A DNA stretch of 64,000 nucleotides, from assembly GCF_003932505.1 (NCBI RefSeq), contig NZ_QZMU01000001.1, forward strand, positions 1,550,001 to 1,614,000, in the 5' to 3' direction. Under the pieces are notes generated by a model. That model searched no databases, had not been told where the DNA came from, and saw only the letters and a program-made list of their open reading frames with translations. Position 1 is the stretch's first letter. Each line of letters begins with the position of its first letter. Both the position numbers and the translations under genes were made by a program. Source of the DNA: Thiohalobacter thiocyanaticus (lineage in GTDB: Bacteria > Pseudomonadota > Gammaproteobacteria > Thiohalobacterales > Thiohalobacteraceae). Below, piece after piece: positions 9,450 to 18,669 of this stretch.

Positions 9450-9956
9450 ATGCTCGCAAAGCTCAACCGAATCGGCACCAGCCCGCTCTACTGGCTGGGT
9501 CTGCTCATTCTGGTGCTGGCACTGGAGGGCGTGGCACTGTTCTACCAGTACCGGCTGGACTACTGGCCCTGCGTGCTGTGCATCCATGTGCGCATCTGGC
9601 TGGCGGTGCTGGGGCTGGTGACGCTGGTGATGCTGATCCTGCGGCGGGCGCCGGTGGCGGGGCATCTGGTCACGGGGGTGATCGGGGTGGGATTGCTGGA
9701 GCGGTCCTGGCTGCTGCTGGGCACGGAGCGGGGTTTCATCGAGGACGCGGGCTGCGGGATGGACCTGGGCCTGCCGGCCTGGCTGGCGCTGGACGACTGG
9801 TTGCCCTGGCTGTTCGAGGTGCAGACCTCCTGCGGCTACACCCCGGAGTTGCTGTTCGGGATCACCATGGCGGAGGCGCTGCTGCTGTTCTCGGCGCTGG
9901 CGACCCTGGCCGGGGTGACGCTGGCCGTGGCCACGGTCCGGCCGGCGCGGCCCTGA
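9450..9956 (+). CDS. dsbB: DsbB-family disulfide bond formation protein
   Basis: 168 residues from the ATG at 9450; an in-frame ATG at 9423 is possible but neither has a strong ribosome site. There are four membrane segments. The two redox pairs are in the periplasmic loops: YWPCVLC in the first, and DAGCGMDLGL ... QTSCGYTPELL in the second, matching E. coli DsbB C41/C44 and C104/C130. DsbB passes electrons from DsbA to quinone and so reoxidises DsbA. Confidence 0.88.
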   Translation: MLAKLNRIGTSPLYWLGLLILVLALEGVALFYQYRLDYWPCVLCIHVRIWLAVLGLVTLVMLILRRAPVAGHLVTGVIGVGLLERSWLLLGTERGFIEDAGCGMDLGLPAWLALDDWLPWLFEVQTSCGYTPELLFGITMAEALLLFSALATLAGVTLAVATVRPARP

Positions 9957-10423
9957 CAACGGGGCGCCGGGCCCGAGCTGATATAGCGATTGTCGCTCAC
10001 CTTTACATTGGATTCTTATCGCCTATCCAGGCCAGGGGCTCCAAACACCCTTGAGCCCCATTGTTACCCTGCCAAACAAGGGTTTTACGAGACTTGCCGG
10101 CCCCCCGTCGTGCATGTTATGCACAGGGAGCTGTCGGAATTTCTGATAGCCTGGGAAACTGTCATTTTTCCAACGCCTTTTTGCCTGCTTTTTATAACCG
10201 ATTGATTTACTGAAAACAAAACAGCTGGTTAAAAAAACGCCAATTTAACAGAAGTGTCACAATCCCGGGCTTCAGGCACCTTCATTCCCAATCCGTTCAC
10301 AAGCTTATCCACAGGAAATGTGGATAACGTCCCGGGCTTATATAGGACAAAGGCTTACATGTTTTTCATGACCTGGATTACGGAAAACAGGGCTAAGTCG
10401 CCTTTCCGAGGGCGCCCGGCCGG
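9957..10423. other. 467-bp convergent gap with DnaA-box-like sites
   Basis: No gene is supported. TTATCCACA (10305-10313) and TGTGGATAA (10319-10327) are two perfect DnaA boxes in inverted orientation, five bases apart, and TTATGCACA at 10117-10125 also fits the box consensus. A 10-bp direct repeat TCCCGGGCTT (10263-10272 and 10330-10339) flanks the pair. The stretch 10140-10260 is strikingly AT-rich for this genome. dsbB and nosL both point toward the region. Confidence 0.6.
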
Positions 10424-10948
10424 TCAGTCATGCTGCATACCGGCTTCGTTGCGGGTCATGCCTTCCAGCACCTCCAGATCGATCGCTTCGTAGCCAAGCA
10501 CCCGGCCGCCGTGGGTCTCGGCGAAGGCCTCGGCGGCGCCACGTTCGGCGAAACTGGCCAGGGTCGGGCCCATGGCCCCGCGCTGCCCGCTCCCCACCAC
10601 ATACCAGGCCGACCCGGCCGGGATCAGGTGCTCCAGGCCGGGGCTGTCCCAGGCGGCCTGCCCCATGTCGTGCACGTACACGGCCTCGACGATGGCGGCG
10701 GATTCGGGCTGGCGCAGCCACACGAACAGGTCGCGGGTGGAGCAGAACTTGAGCGGCGCCTCCCGGCGCTGGACGAAGACCTCACCCTTGGGGCCGGGGA
10801 AACGGGTGATGATCATGCCGCAGACATGGCACTCGTCGCCGGCCTCGATGGCGACCGGCTCCAGGCTGCGCCCGGGCTCGGGCGCCTCGTCGCAGCCGGC
10901 CAGCAACCAGGGCAGCAGCAGAAACATGTAAAGGCGGGGGTTCAGCAT
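10424..10948 (-). CDS. nosL: NosL, copper-binding lipoprotein for NosZ maturation
   Basis: 174 residues. A lipoprotein signal ends LLPWLLAGC, with the lipobox cysteine near residue 19. The copper-binding motif is ECHVCGMIITRFPGPKGE. NosL delivers Cu(I) for assembly of the CuZ centre of nitrous oxide reductase and sits on the periplasmic side. It is the last gene of nosRZDFYL. A longer open frame upstream overlaps nosY in another frame and is not the real start. Confidence 0.93.
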   Translation of the reverse strand: MLNPRLYMFLLLPWLLAGCDEAPEPGRSLEPVAIEAGDECHVCGMIITRFPGPKGEVFVQRREAPLKFCSTRDLFVWLRQPESAAIVEAVYVHDMGQAAWDSPGLEHLIPAGSAWYVVGSGQRGAMGPTLASFAERGAAEAFAETHGGRVLGYEAIDLEVLEGMTRNEAGMQHD

Positions 10949-10974
10949 ACAGACTCTCCAGGAGACGTCGGGAT

Positions 10975-11802
10975 TCACAGGGCACGGCGGGCGAAGCGCC
11001 ATTGCGCCAGCAGCAGCGGGACAATGATCCAGACCAGCAACAGGCCGAGCAGCACGGCCGGCTGGAACCAGGGCCCGACCGCGATGTGGGTCAGCCCGGT
11101 ATAGCTGCGCGCGGCCTCGAAACCGGCGAAGTTGGCCAGGCGGAAGATATCGGTGGGGTTGAGCAGCAGCAGCCGGGCCAGCCAGCCGCCCTCCTGCCCC
11201 TCGGCCATGACCAGCCCGCCCAGCAGCAGCAGATCGAAAATGAGCACGAACCAGATCCACACCAGCAGCGCCACGCCGGCGGCGACTGACTTCTCGCCGG
11301 CCCAGGCGCTGATCAGCTGGGCCAGGGCGAGGAACACGCAGCCCAGCAGCCAGGAGGAGAGGATGAAGAAGCCGAAGGCCCGCCACACCTCGACATCGCC
11401 CAGCTCTCCGGTATCCCCGGCCACCAGCAGACCGGCGGCGCCGAAACCGATCAGGGTGGCGGTGGCCAGGATCGCGGCATGGCCCGCGAACTTGCCCAGC
11501 AGCAGCTGGCCGCGGGTGAGCGGATAGGTCAGCAGCAGCAGCAGGGTGCCCTGCTCCTCCTCGCCCACCAGGGTGTCATAGGCCAGCATCAGGGCCACCA
11601 GCGGGATGATGAAGATGGCCAGGCTGGCCAGACTGACAATGGTGGTGGACAGGCTGGTCACGCCGACACTGCCCGAGGCCGCACCGCCGAAGTAGGCCAG
11701 GCCCACGGCGAAAGCGGCCAGCAGTACGGTGATGGCCAGGATCCAGCGGTTACGCAGGCCGTCGCGGTATTCCTTGACGGCGACCGTGATCACGGCATGC
11801 AT
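10975..11802 (-). CDS. nosY: NosY, ABC permease of the NosDFY maturation complex
   Basis: 275 residues with about six transmembrane segments. The start MHAVITVAVKEYRDGLRNRWIL is typical of ABC-2 permeases of the NosY group, and the conserved DTLVGEEEQGTLLLLLTYP loop follows the second segment. NosY forms the membrane part of NosDFY, which works with NosL on CuZ biogenesis. It overlaps nosF by 13 bp, so coupled translation is likely. Confidence 0.93.
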   Translation of the reverse strand: MHAVITVAVKEYRDGLRNRWILAITVLLAAFAVGLAYFGGAASGSVGVTSLSTTIVSLASLAIFIIPLVALMLAYDTLVGEEEQGTLLLLLTYPLTRGQLLLGKFAGHAAILATATLIGFGAAGLLVAGDTGELGDVEVWRAFGFFILSSWLLGCVFLALAQLISAWAGEKSVAAGVALLVWIWFVLIFDLLLLGGLVMAEGQEGGWLARLLLLNPTDIFRLANFAGFEAARSYTGLTHIAVGPWFQPAVLLGLLLVWIIVPLLLAQWRFARRAL

Positions 11803-12719
11803 GGAGCAGCCTCCCCGTCATGGCGATTGAAATGGGCATAGAGGTCTTCCAGTGCCGGCTGGATGAGCTCGAAGTCGGTCACGCCCGGCAGCGCCAGCAG
11901 CGCGCGCACCGCCTCCAGCTTGCGGGCCGGATCGCCCTGCAGCTCCAGCACCGGGCCGGGCGGGCATAGCGCGAAGCCCAGCGGCTGCATCACCCGCGCG
12001 GTCTGTTCCGGATCGGGCTGTCCCTGCAGACGGATCCGCAGCGGCAGGCGGGCGCGGTCACGCAGCTCGGGCAGGCTGCCCAGGGCCAGCAGCCGGCCGC
12101 GGCCGAGAATGGCGGCGCGGTCGATGTGCGCCTCCACCCCGGGCAGAACGTGCGATGAGATCAGGATGGACACCCCCTGGCCGCGCAGATCGTCGATCAT
12201 GCGGTAGAACTCGCGGGTGACCTGCGGGTCCAGCCCGGCGGTGGGCTCGTCCAGCAGCAGCAGGCGGGGCGCGCCCAGCAGCGCCTGCGCCAGGCCGATG
12301 CGCTGACGCATGCCCTTGGAATAGGTGCGGATGCGCCGGTCGGCGGCAGCCGTCAGGCCCACCCGCTCCAGCAGGTCATCGACCGAGACCGGCGCCGCGC
12401 CCTTGAGCCGGGCGAAGTAGCGCAGCACCTCGCGCCCGGTGAGCTGTGGGTAGAAGCTGACGTTCTCCGGCAGATAGCCGAGCGCACGGCGCAGGCGGTC
12501 GCTGGCGTGGCCGGTGGGGCTCTCGCCCAGCACCCGGATGCTGCCCTGCGTGGGCGCGATCACGCCCAGCACCAGCTTCATGCTGGTGGTCTTGCCGGCA
12601 CCGTTGTGGCCGAGCAGCCCCAGCACCTCGCCGGGTTGCACATCGAACGACAGGCCGTCCAGCGCCTTGAAGCCGGCGTAGTCCTTGGTGACGTTGATGA
12701 ATTCCAGCGGTGCGGTCAT
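11790..12719 (-). CDS. nosF: NosF, ABC ATPase of the NosDFY complex
   Basis: 309 residues. Walker A is GHNGAGKT (about 38-45), the ABC signature is YSKGMRQRIGLAQAL (about 134-148), Walker B is LLLLDEPTAGLD, and the switch histidine is in ISSHVLPGVEAHI. It powers NosDFY in the maturation of the NosZ copper sites. It starts just after a cluster of nested repeats that separates it from nosD. Confidence 0.94.
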   Translation of the reverse strand: MTAPLEFINVTKDYAGFKALDGLSFDVQPGEVLGLLGHNGAGKTTSMKLVLGVIAPTQGSIRVLGESPTGHASDRLRRALGYLPENVSFYPQLTGREVLRYFARLKGAAPVSVDDLLERVGLTAAADRRIRTYSKGMRQRIGLAQALLGAPRLLLLDEPTAGLDPQVTREFYRMIDDLRGQGVSILISSHVLPGVEAHIDRAAILGRGRLLALGSLPELRDRARLPLRIRLQGQPDPEQTARVMQPLGFALCPPGPVLELQGDPARKLEAVRALLALPGVTDFELIQPALEDLYAHFNRHDGEAAPCMP

Positions 12720-12742
12720 AAATGATGCTACGAGGTCGGATA

Positions 12743-12918
12743 GCCACGGATGAACACGGATGAATACGGAAATATATGAATCCCGCCTGCGTCATTGCGA
12801 AACACCCCGGCGCCGCGGCAATCCCCGGCCGGCTGGCGGCAACCTCACGAGATTGCCGTGTCGCTTCGCAACACGCAATGACATTGCTTGTATCCGTTTC
12901 ATCCGTGTTCATCCGTGG
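12743..12918. repeat. Nested repeats between nosD and nosF
   Basis: The outer arms are an inverted pair, CCACGGATGAACACGGATGAA (from about 12744) and TTCATCCGTGTTCATCCGTGG (ending about 12918). Between them, 12790-12883, is a copy of the GTCATTGCGA/CAATGAC repeat. The right arm overlaps the last codons of nosD (about residues ATDEHG). A third copy of the outer unit lies at the nosD start. Confidence 0.85.
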
Positions 12919-14230
12919 CCATTGTTCCGCCCAGACCGGAAACGGGCATCTGCATCAGCGGGTGGCTGTCGCGCACGCCCTGGGGCTTGAACACGGGGAA
13001 CTGGCGCTGCACCCAGCGCAGGGTCTCGATGGCGGGGCTGCTCATCAGTATCCGCGCCATGGGGTAGCGCCACAGCAGCTTGTCCACGGCGTCGTTGGGT
13101 TCGTAGGGCCGGTCGCCGACGCCGTCGGCGTTCATGTCCCAGCCCAGGTAGTCGCTCCAGTAGTTGCCTCGGCCCTCATCGGACCATTCCTGCTCGCGGG
13201 TGGCGACATACTTCACCTGCACCCGGTTGCGGATGAAGGCGTTGCCGTGAATGGCATTGTCCTCGGAGCCGGCGGTCAGATGAATGCCGATGTCGGCATC
13301 CTCCAGCAAATTACCGCTGATCTCGTTGTACTGGGAGTTGTAGATAAACAGCGCCTTGCCGTCGGCGCCAGCCACGTCATCGCCGCCGGTGACGAAGGCG
13401 CGCCCGGTACGGGTGCCCCTGATACGGTTGCCGCTGATGTGGCTGCCCACGATATTGTTCAGCAGCATCCCGTAATTGAGATCGCCGTCCGAGGCATTAC
13501 CCCTCACCTCCAGGTTCTTGGACTGCATCAGGGCATAGCCGGTGCGCGTGTTGCGGGTACGGTTGTCGATGACTTCGTTGTTGTAGGAGTACATGTAGTG
13601 AATGCCGTAGCGCAGGTCTTCCATCAGGTTGTCTTCCAGCCGGTTGTGCTGGCTGGTGTCGATATAGATGCCGTCGCGTGTCCCGCTGATGTGGTTACCC
13701 CTGACCAGGCCGTCGTGGACGGCGAACAGATGAATGCCGTTGCCGTTGTCCTGGGAGCGCAGCTGCGGCGCGCCCTGGATGCGGTTATCAATCACCTCGG
13801 GCGCACGGCAGCCATCCAGCCACAGGCCAAAAGCATTGTTCTCGAAGCGGCTGCCGATGACGCGCAGGTTTTCAGCGGCCTTCTCGGCGAAGATGCCGGC
13901 GTTCATATCGGTCAGGTTCTTGCCGGAATTGCGGATGACCAGGCCGGCAATGGTGACATCAGCGGCCCTGACCCGGACCACGTCGCCACTGTTGTTGCCG
14001 TCGAGGATCACCTCACCCGAACCTTTCAGTGTCAGCGCCCTGGAAATGACCAGATTGCCGGTGTAGGTGCCGGCGGGGACTTCGATCACCGCACCCGCCG
14101 CGGCCGCATCCACGCGCTGCTGCAGGGGTTGCATGGGCTCGGCCGCAAGCTGGACCGTCAGGCCATAGAGCAACAGGGCTGCGAGGAATTTCAGCCACGG
14201 ATGAACACGGATGAACACGGATGAATTCAT
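12899..14230 (-). CDS. nosD: NosD, periplasmic beta-helix protein of NosZ maturation
   Basis: 443 residues from the ATG at 14230. After a hydrophobic export segment (FLAALLLYGLTVQLAAEP) the protein is a right-handed parallel beta-helix of CASH/NosD type, with many NxIxGN repeats (for example GNHISGTRDGIYIDTS, YNEVIDNRTRNT). NosD is the periplasmic partner of NosFY and binds NosZ and NosL. Both ends of the gene run into dispersed repeats: residues 1-12 come from the ATCCGTGTTC repeat and the last residues from another copy. A GTG at codon 5 is an alternative start. Confidence 0.9.
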   Translation of the reverse strand: MNSSVFIRVHPWLKFLAALLLYGLTVQLAAEPMQPLQQRVDAAAAGAVIEVPAGTYTGNLVISRALTLKGSGEVILDGNNSGDVVRVRAADVTIAGLVIRNSGKNLTDMNAGIFAEKAAENLRVIGSRFENNAFGLWLDGCRAPEVIDNRIQGAPQLRSQDNGNGIHLFAVHDGLVRGNHISGTRDGIYIDTSQHNRLEDNLMEDLRYGIHYMYSYNNEVIDNRTRNTRTGYALMQSKNLEVRGNASDGDLNYGMLLNNIVGSHISGNRIRGTRTGRAFVTGGDDVAGADGKALFIYNSQYNEISGNLLEDADIGIHLTAGSEDNAIHGNAFIRNRVQVKYVATREQEWSDEGRGNYWSDYLGWDMNADGVGDRPYEPNDAVDKLLWRYPMARILMSSPAIETLRWVQRQFPVFKPQGVRDSHPLMQMPVSGLGGTMATDEHG

Positions 14231-14340
14231 GTATGGAATGGGTTGTCGCAGGAACGGGCCTGCCCGCGAGCAGCCATGCACGCAGTGCACGGGGCTCGTG
14301 ATCAAGCCCGCCCCTACAGGATTGCCGGGGCGACCCGGCG
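14192..14340. repeat. Tandem CGGATGAACA repeat and hairpin between nosZ and nosD
   Basis: CCACGGATGAACACGGATGAA and one further unit lie at about 14193-14226, running into the nosD start. Next comes an imperfect inverted repeat, GGGCCTGCCCGCGAGCA facing GGCTCGTGATCAAGCCCGCC (about 14255-14313). This is the largest gap inside the nos cluster and may reduce read-through into nosD. Confidence 0.65.
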
Positions 14341-14349
14341 ATCAAGACC

Positions 14350-16200
14350 TCACGCCGGTTCGACGAACATCCGCCCGCGCATCTCCATATGCAGGGCGTG
14401 ACAGAACCACTGGCAGTAGAACCAGTGCACGCCGGGCTTGTCGGCAGTGAAGGTCACCGAGGAGGTCTGCTGCGGCCCGATCTCCATCGCCACACCGTGA
14501 TTGATCAGAGTGAAACCGTGGGTCAGATCCTCGATCTTGTCCACGTTGGTGATGGTCACGGTCACCTCGTCGCCCTGATTGACGGTGAAGTCCTCAAGCC
14601 CGAAGTTCGGGGCGGCCGAGGTCATGTACACCCGCACCTTGTTGCCGTCGCGGATCACCTTGTTGTCCTTCTCCAGGGTGATGCCATCCTTCTTGGCCCG
14701 CTCCAGGGTTGGGGCGAACATGGGATCATCGCGGTCCCACACCTTCTTGGTGCGGATCTTGCTCCGATGCACGATGATGCAGTCGTGCGGTTCGGCAAAG
14801 GCGGGGCCGTCGTGCACCAGCTTCATCTCATCGCCCGAGATGTCGATCAACTGGTCGTTCTCCGCCCGCAGCGGACCCACCGGCAGGAACCGGTCCTTGG
14901 AGAACTTGCACAGCGACATCAGCCATTTGCCGTCGGCCTCGTTGGTCTCGCCCATGCTGGTGTGGTTGTGGCCGGGCTGGTAGTGCACGTCCAGCTTCTG
15001 GCGGATGTAGTTGACCTCCTCGCCCTGGTAGGCGCGGATGGCATCGTCGACATTCCACTTGGCGATCTGGCTGTCGATGAACAGGGTGGTATAGGCATTG
15101 CCGCGGCCGTCGAAGGCGGTGTGCAGCGGCCCCAGGCCCAGTTCAGGCTCGGCGACCACCACGTCGCGCTCGTCGCTGAGATTGCCGTCGAACAGGTCGT
15201 CCAGCTTGTCGATGCTGATCACGGTCACCGTCGGAGAGAGTTTGCCGTTGGCGACGAAGTACTTGCCGTCCGGGGAGGTATTCAGACCGTGCGGACTCTT
15301 GGGCGTGGGGATGTAGGCGGTCAGCTTCGAGCCGTGGCGGCCGTCGACCACCGGCACGTCGGAATCGCCCTGGGTCTGATAGTCACCGTTTTTCACTGCC
15401 GCCTCGATGCGGGGGATGTTGAACACCACCACCCAGTCGCGCTCGTTGCGCATGGTCTCGGGCAGGGTAAAGCCCCCCTCGGAGTTGTAGCAGGTGGAAG
15501 CGGCATAGGTCCCCTTGTAGTCGGCGTCCGTGTTGTCCAGATTGCCGTCGACAATCACCTGCCAGGCCACCTCCATGCTCTCGGCATCCACGGCATTGAA
15601 CATGGTGTAGTACTGGTCGTTGTCCAGCATGTTGGAACCGTCGTTGGGATGCGGCATGCGGAACTCGGCATTGCAGAAGACGTACTTGGTCTTGGGCGCC
15701 TTCTGCGGCCGCAGGCCATGGATGGCCTGGACATTGGGGATGTCAGTAATCTTGTCGGTCTTCATCACGTCGCAGCGGATACGCGCCACGCGTGTATTGG
15801 CCTTGTCGTTGATCCAGACATACCTGCCGTCATAGGTGCCGTCGGTGAAGCTCATGTGCGGATGGTGGCTGTCGCCGTTGAGCGGCGCCCCTTCGCCCAG
15901 GATGGCCTTGGATTCGTTGGTCTGGCCCCAGCCGGTAGCACCGCAGTAATTGAACACCGGGATGCGCATCAGTTCGCGCATGGACGGAATGCCATAGATG
16001 CGCACCTCGCCGGACTGGCCGCCGCTCCAGAAGCCGTAGTACTCATCCAGCTCGCCCGGACCCACATGCGCCGGATTGGACTCGGCCGCCTCCGCCGGGC
16101 GAAAGCTCATCGAGCCCAGGCTCATGCCGGCCGCACCCGCGGCCGCCGCACCCAGGAAACCGCGCCGGGTAACGCCAAAGTGATCTGATTTGCTGCTCAT
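14350..16200 (-). CDS. nosZ: NosZ, nitrous oxide reductase (clade I, Tat-exported)
   Basis: 616 residues from the ATG at 16200. The Tat signal has TRRGFLG followed by an Ala/Gly-rich stretch. The seven-bladed propeller supplies CuZ histidines, for example [22 protein letters not shown] and GHNHTSM. The C-terminal cupredoxin domain carries CuA in [12 protein letters not shown]. It reduces N2O to N2 in the periplasm, the last step of denitrification. Tat export and the nosR neighbour place it in clade I. nosR ends 34 bp upstream. Confidence 0.97.
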   Translation of the reverse strand: MSSKSDHFGVTRRGFLGAAAAGAAGMSLGSMSFRPAEAAESNPAHVGPGELDEYYGFWSGGQSGEVRIYGIPSMRELMRIPVFNYCGATGWGQTNESKAILGEGAPLNGDSHHPHMSFTDGTYDGRYVWINDKANTRVARIRCDVMKTDKITDIPNVQAIHGLRPQKAPKTKYVFCNAEFRMPHPNDGSNMLDNDQYYTMFNAVDAESMEVAWQVIVDGNLDNTDADYKGTYAASTCYNSEGGFTLPETMRNERDWVVVFNIPRIEAAVKNGDYQTQGDSDVPVVDGRHGSKLTAYIPTPKSPHGLNTSPDGKYFVANGKLSPTVTVISIDKLDDLFDGNLSDERDVVVAEPELGLGPLHTAFDGRGNAYTTLFIDSQIAKWNVDDAIRAYQGEEVNYIRQKLDVHYQPGHNHTSMGETNEADGKWLMSLCKFSKDRFLPVGPLRAENDQLIDISGDEMKLVHDGPAFAEPHDCIIVHRSKIRTKKVWDRDDPMFAPTLERAKKDGITLEKDNKVIRDGNKVRVYMTSAAPNFGLEDFTVNQGDEVTVTITNVDKIEDLTHGFTLINHGVAMEIGPQQTSSVTFTADKPGVHWFYCQWFCHALHMEMRGRMFVEPA

Positions 16201-16234
16201 CGTCGCACCTCCATCATGGTGTGTTTTTGTTGAC

Positions 16235-18445
16235 TCACTGAGAGCCGGGGGCGGATCCCGCCGGCTCGATCTCCAGGGGCAGCCCACCCGGGCCGCTACC
16301 CTTACGATTCTCTCCCTGCTGCTGGCGCTGCCGCCGGGCAGCGCGTTCGCGCTTCTTGCGCTTCTCGATCAGCGGCGGGCACTTGTGGTTGTCCCAGTAG
16401 GTGATCTGGCAATCCATGCAGAAGTGGCACTCGTCCATGTTGATCTCGCCGGTATGGTGGATGGCCTGGATCTCGCATTCATTGGCGCAGATCTGGCACG
16501 GGTTGCCGCACTCCTTGCGCCGGCGCAGGCCGAAGGTCAGCCGGAACTTGCCCGGCACCGCCAGCGCCGCCCCCAGCGGGCACAGGTACTTGCAGAAGAA
16601 CTTGCAGTTGAAGGCCGAGATCACCACCAGGCCGAGGGCATAGGCCACGAAGGGCAGCTCCCGGTCGAAGCGCAGGGTGATGGCGGTCTTGAAGGGCTCG
16701 ATCTCGGCATAGCGCTCGGCCTGGCCCAGCGACTGCAGCGAGATGCCGAACAGCACCAGCAGAATGATGTACTTGATGCCCCACAGCCGGTCGTGCACCA
16801 CCTGCGGCAACTGGAGCTGCGGCACCTTCAGTTTGCGGGCGATCTCGTTGGTCAGCTTCTGCAGGGCACCGAACGGACACAGCCAGCCGCAGTAGACCCC
16901 GCGCCCCCACAGCAGCAGCGAGGCGGCCACGAACACCCAGAGGATGAACATGGTGGGGTCGATCAGGAAGGTGCTCCAGCTGAAGTCCTGATGCAGCAGC
17001 GCAGCAGTGAAGGTGAAGACATTGACCACCGACAGCTGGCCCAGCAGGTACCAGCCGATGAAGAACAGGGTGTAGACCAGAAAGCCGTTGCGCAGATAGC
17101 GCATCAGTTTCGGGTAGCGCACCAGCCAGTCCTGCAGCATCATGATCAGGGTCAGCAGCCCCAGGCTGCCCGCCAGCACGCCGATGCGGAACTTGCGCTC
17201 CTGCCACACCGACAGCCACATGGGCACGGGTTCGGCGTCCTCGGCGATTTCCGGCTCGGGTCTTTCGATATAGGCCTCGGGGATCTCGTAGGTGGAGGCG
17301 AAGCTGGTGAATACACTGTCCAGCGGGCCGGTCTGGCGTCGCACCAGCAACTCGATCTCCCACAGCGCGCCGGGGTTGAAGGCATGCTCGGCACGGACGA
17401 TGAAGATGGCCATTTCGTCCATTTCCGGCATACCCGGCAGATAGGTATCGTTGAGGCGGTGATGATCCAGATCGCGGAAGGCGATTTCACGATCGCCCTG
17501 ACGCAGGTGAATGCGATCGAAGATGCCGCCGCGCACATAACCCGAGCCCTTGAAGGAGTAGATGCCCCGGCCCATGACGGCAACGGCGTGCTCCCCCGGT
17601 TCGAGTTCTGCCATCAGCCAGTTGTACTGGCTCTCGCCGAGCAGGTTGCGGCCCATGGTGGGCGGATTGAGATGGCCGTAGTAGAGATCGATGAAGATCT
17701 GGTCCTGCTCGCCCGGGCCGGCGGTGTCGATGTCCTCGGCCTCGGTCCCGGCGAAGGCCGCATCCACCTCGCCGCGGGTGATCAGCATGCGGCGGATGGC
17801 ACCGTTACCGGTCAGCTCCTTCCAGTCCGCCTCGCGGTAGTAATCGTCGCGCACCCGCGCCGGCTTGCGCCGGGCCTCGCGCACCGCCTCGATCAGGCCG
17901 TACTCCGTGGCCACCTTGCGCGCGGCCTGCACAATGACCTCGTTCATCACCATCACCGTGACCGTGGCGCCGGTGACGGCGTCGATGTTCACATAGCCCT
18001 CGCGCGAGCCGGCGCCCACCTTGAGCCGGTCCTCGACTGACTTGCCCCGGTACTGGTCGGTGAAACGGTCCAGACTGGTCTCTGGAATACCGACCAGCAG
18101 GATGGGCTCGTGGTGTTCGATCACCCGCACGCCGGTGATGTTGCCGTCCATGTCCAGCCCCACCAGCATATCGATGGGCTTGCCGGAATACGCCGGGATG
18201 GGCGCAATGGGCAGGGTGCGGAAGACATAGCCCAGCTGACGGTTGCCCTGGAACACCTTCGCCACCGGCGGCTCGCCCTCGTATTCGCCGAAACCGTCGG
18301 AGTCGGGAAAGAACTGCTTCACCAGATCGGCATCCGGCAGCGCGGCGCGCACCGGCAGGGCGGCAAGCAGTCCCAGCAACAGATAGAAGGCGAAAAGGGT
18401 GGCGGCCCGGCGGCCGGGCACTGTGGCTGGTATCACGTCCTGCAT
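16235..18445 (-). CDS. nosR: NosR, membrane flavo-iron-sulfur protein for N2O reduction
   Basis: 736 residues. A signal segment is followed by a periplasmic FMN-binding domain; [11 protein letters not shown] near residue 165 is the covalent flavin site. Polytopic membrane segments follow, with the CxxxCP motifs [10 protein letters not shown] and CKYLCPLGA. The cytoplasmic end has two [4Fe-4S] clusters ([12 protein letters not shown] and CHFCMDC). NosR is needed for nosZ expression and feeds electrons to NosZ. It is the first gene of the operon. The tail after the clusters is basic and Gln-rich ([14 protein letters not shown]). Confidence 0.95.
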   Translation of the reverse strand: MQDVIPATVPGRRAATLFAFYLLLGLLAALPVRAALPDADLVKQFFPDSDGFGEYEGEPPVAKVFQGNRQLGYVFRTLPIAPIPAYSGKPIDMLVGLDMDGNITGVRVIEHHEPILLVGIPETSLDRFTDQYRGKSVEDRLKVGAGSREGYVNIDAVTGATVTVMVMNEVIVQAARKVATEYGLIEAVREARRKPARVRDDYYREADWKELTGNGAIRRMLITRGEVDAAFAGTEAEDIDTAGPGEQDQIFIDLYYGHLNPPTMGRNLLGESQYNWLMAELEPGEHAVAVMGRGIYSFKGSGYVRGGIFDRIHLRQGDREIAFRDLDHHRLNDTYLPGMPEMDEMAIFIVRAEHAFNPGALWEIELLVRRQTGPLDSVFTSFASTYEIPEAYIERPEPEIAEDAEPVPMWLSVWQERKFRIGVLAGSLGLLTLIMMLQDWLVRYPKLMRYLRNGFLVYTLFFIGWYLLGQLSVVNVFTFTAALLHQDFSWSTFLIDPTMFILWVFVAASLLLWGRGVYCGWLCPFGALQKLTNEIARKLKVPQLQLPQVVHDRLWGIKYIILLVLFGISLQSLGQAERYAEIEPFKTAITLRFDRELPFVAYALGLVVISAFNCKFFCKYLCPLGAALAVPGKFRLTFGLRRRKECGNPCQICANECEIQAIHHTGEINMDECHFCMDCQITYWDNHKCPPLIEKRKKRERAARRQRQQQGENRKGSGPGGLPLEIEPAGSAPGSQ

Positions 18446-18472
18446 TGTTCCTGACAGTTGGGTTTCGGCCGC

Positions 18473-18514
18473 AGTATGGTCCGCGGCCGATCAGCGGCGT
18501 ATGACCTGAGTCAA
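18473..18514 (-). promoter_or_regulatory. Fnr/Dnr-type promoter of nosR
   Basis: On the minus strand TTGACTCAGGTCAT (18514 to 18501) is an Fnr/Dnr palindrome, half-sites TTGAC and GTCAT. The -10 candidate CATACT (18478 to 18473) starts 29 bp from the box centre, which puts the box near -41.5 as in class II Fnr promoters. The expected start of transcription is near 18466, about 20 bp before nosR. The same type of box precedes ccoN. Confidence 0.7.
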
Positions 18515-18616
18515 ACGCCGCACCCGGTTATTCGAATTGCGGCATATGGCTTACATCAAAGCTAGACCATACAGGAAAAATGTCGAGGCAATCACCCCAC
18601 AGGGAATTGAATTCAT

Positions 18617-18644
18617 AAAAAAAAGGGCGGCCACTGGCCGCCCT
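18617..18644 (-). terminator. Rho-independent terminator of the PhoX-like gene
   Basis: Read on the minus strand, GGGCGGCCA pairs with TGGCCGCCC and is followed by eight T residues. It lies about 25 bp past the stop codon at 18670. Confidence 0.85.
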
Positions 18645-18669
18645 CTCGGCTTTACCCGGACGTCATGGA

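Noticed and set aside
10117-10327. Chromosomal origin of replication
   Set aside because: Only three boxes, no dnaA, dnaN, mnmG or parAB nearby, and essential genes on both sides point toward the site. Kept only as a DnaA-box cluster.
10424-11386. A single 320-residue gene covering nosL and part of nosY
   Set aside because: The N-terminal part is an out-of-frame reading of nosY. NosL begins at 10948 with a proper lipoprotein signal.
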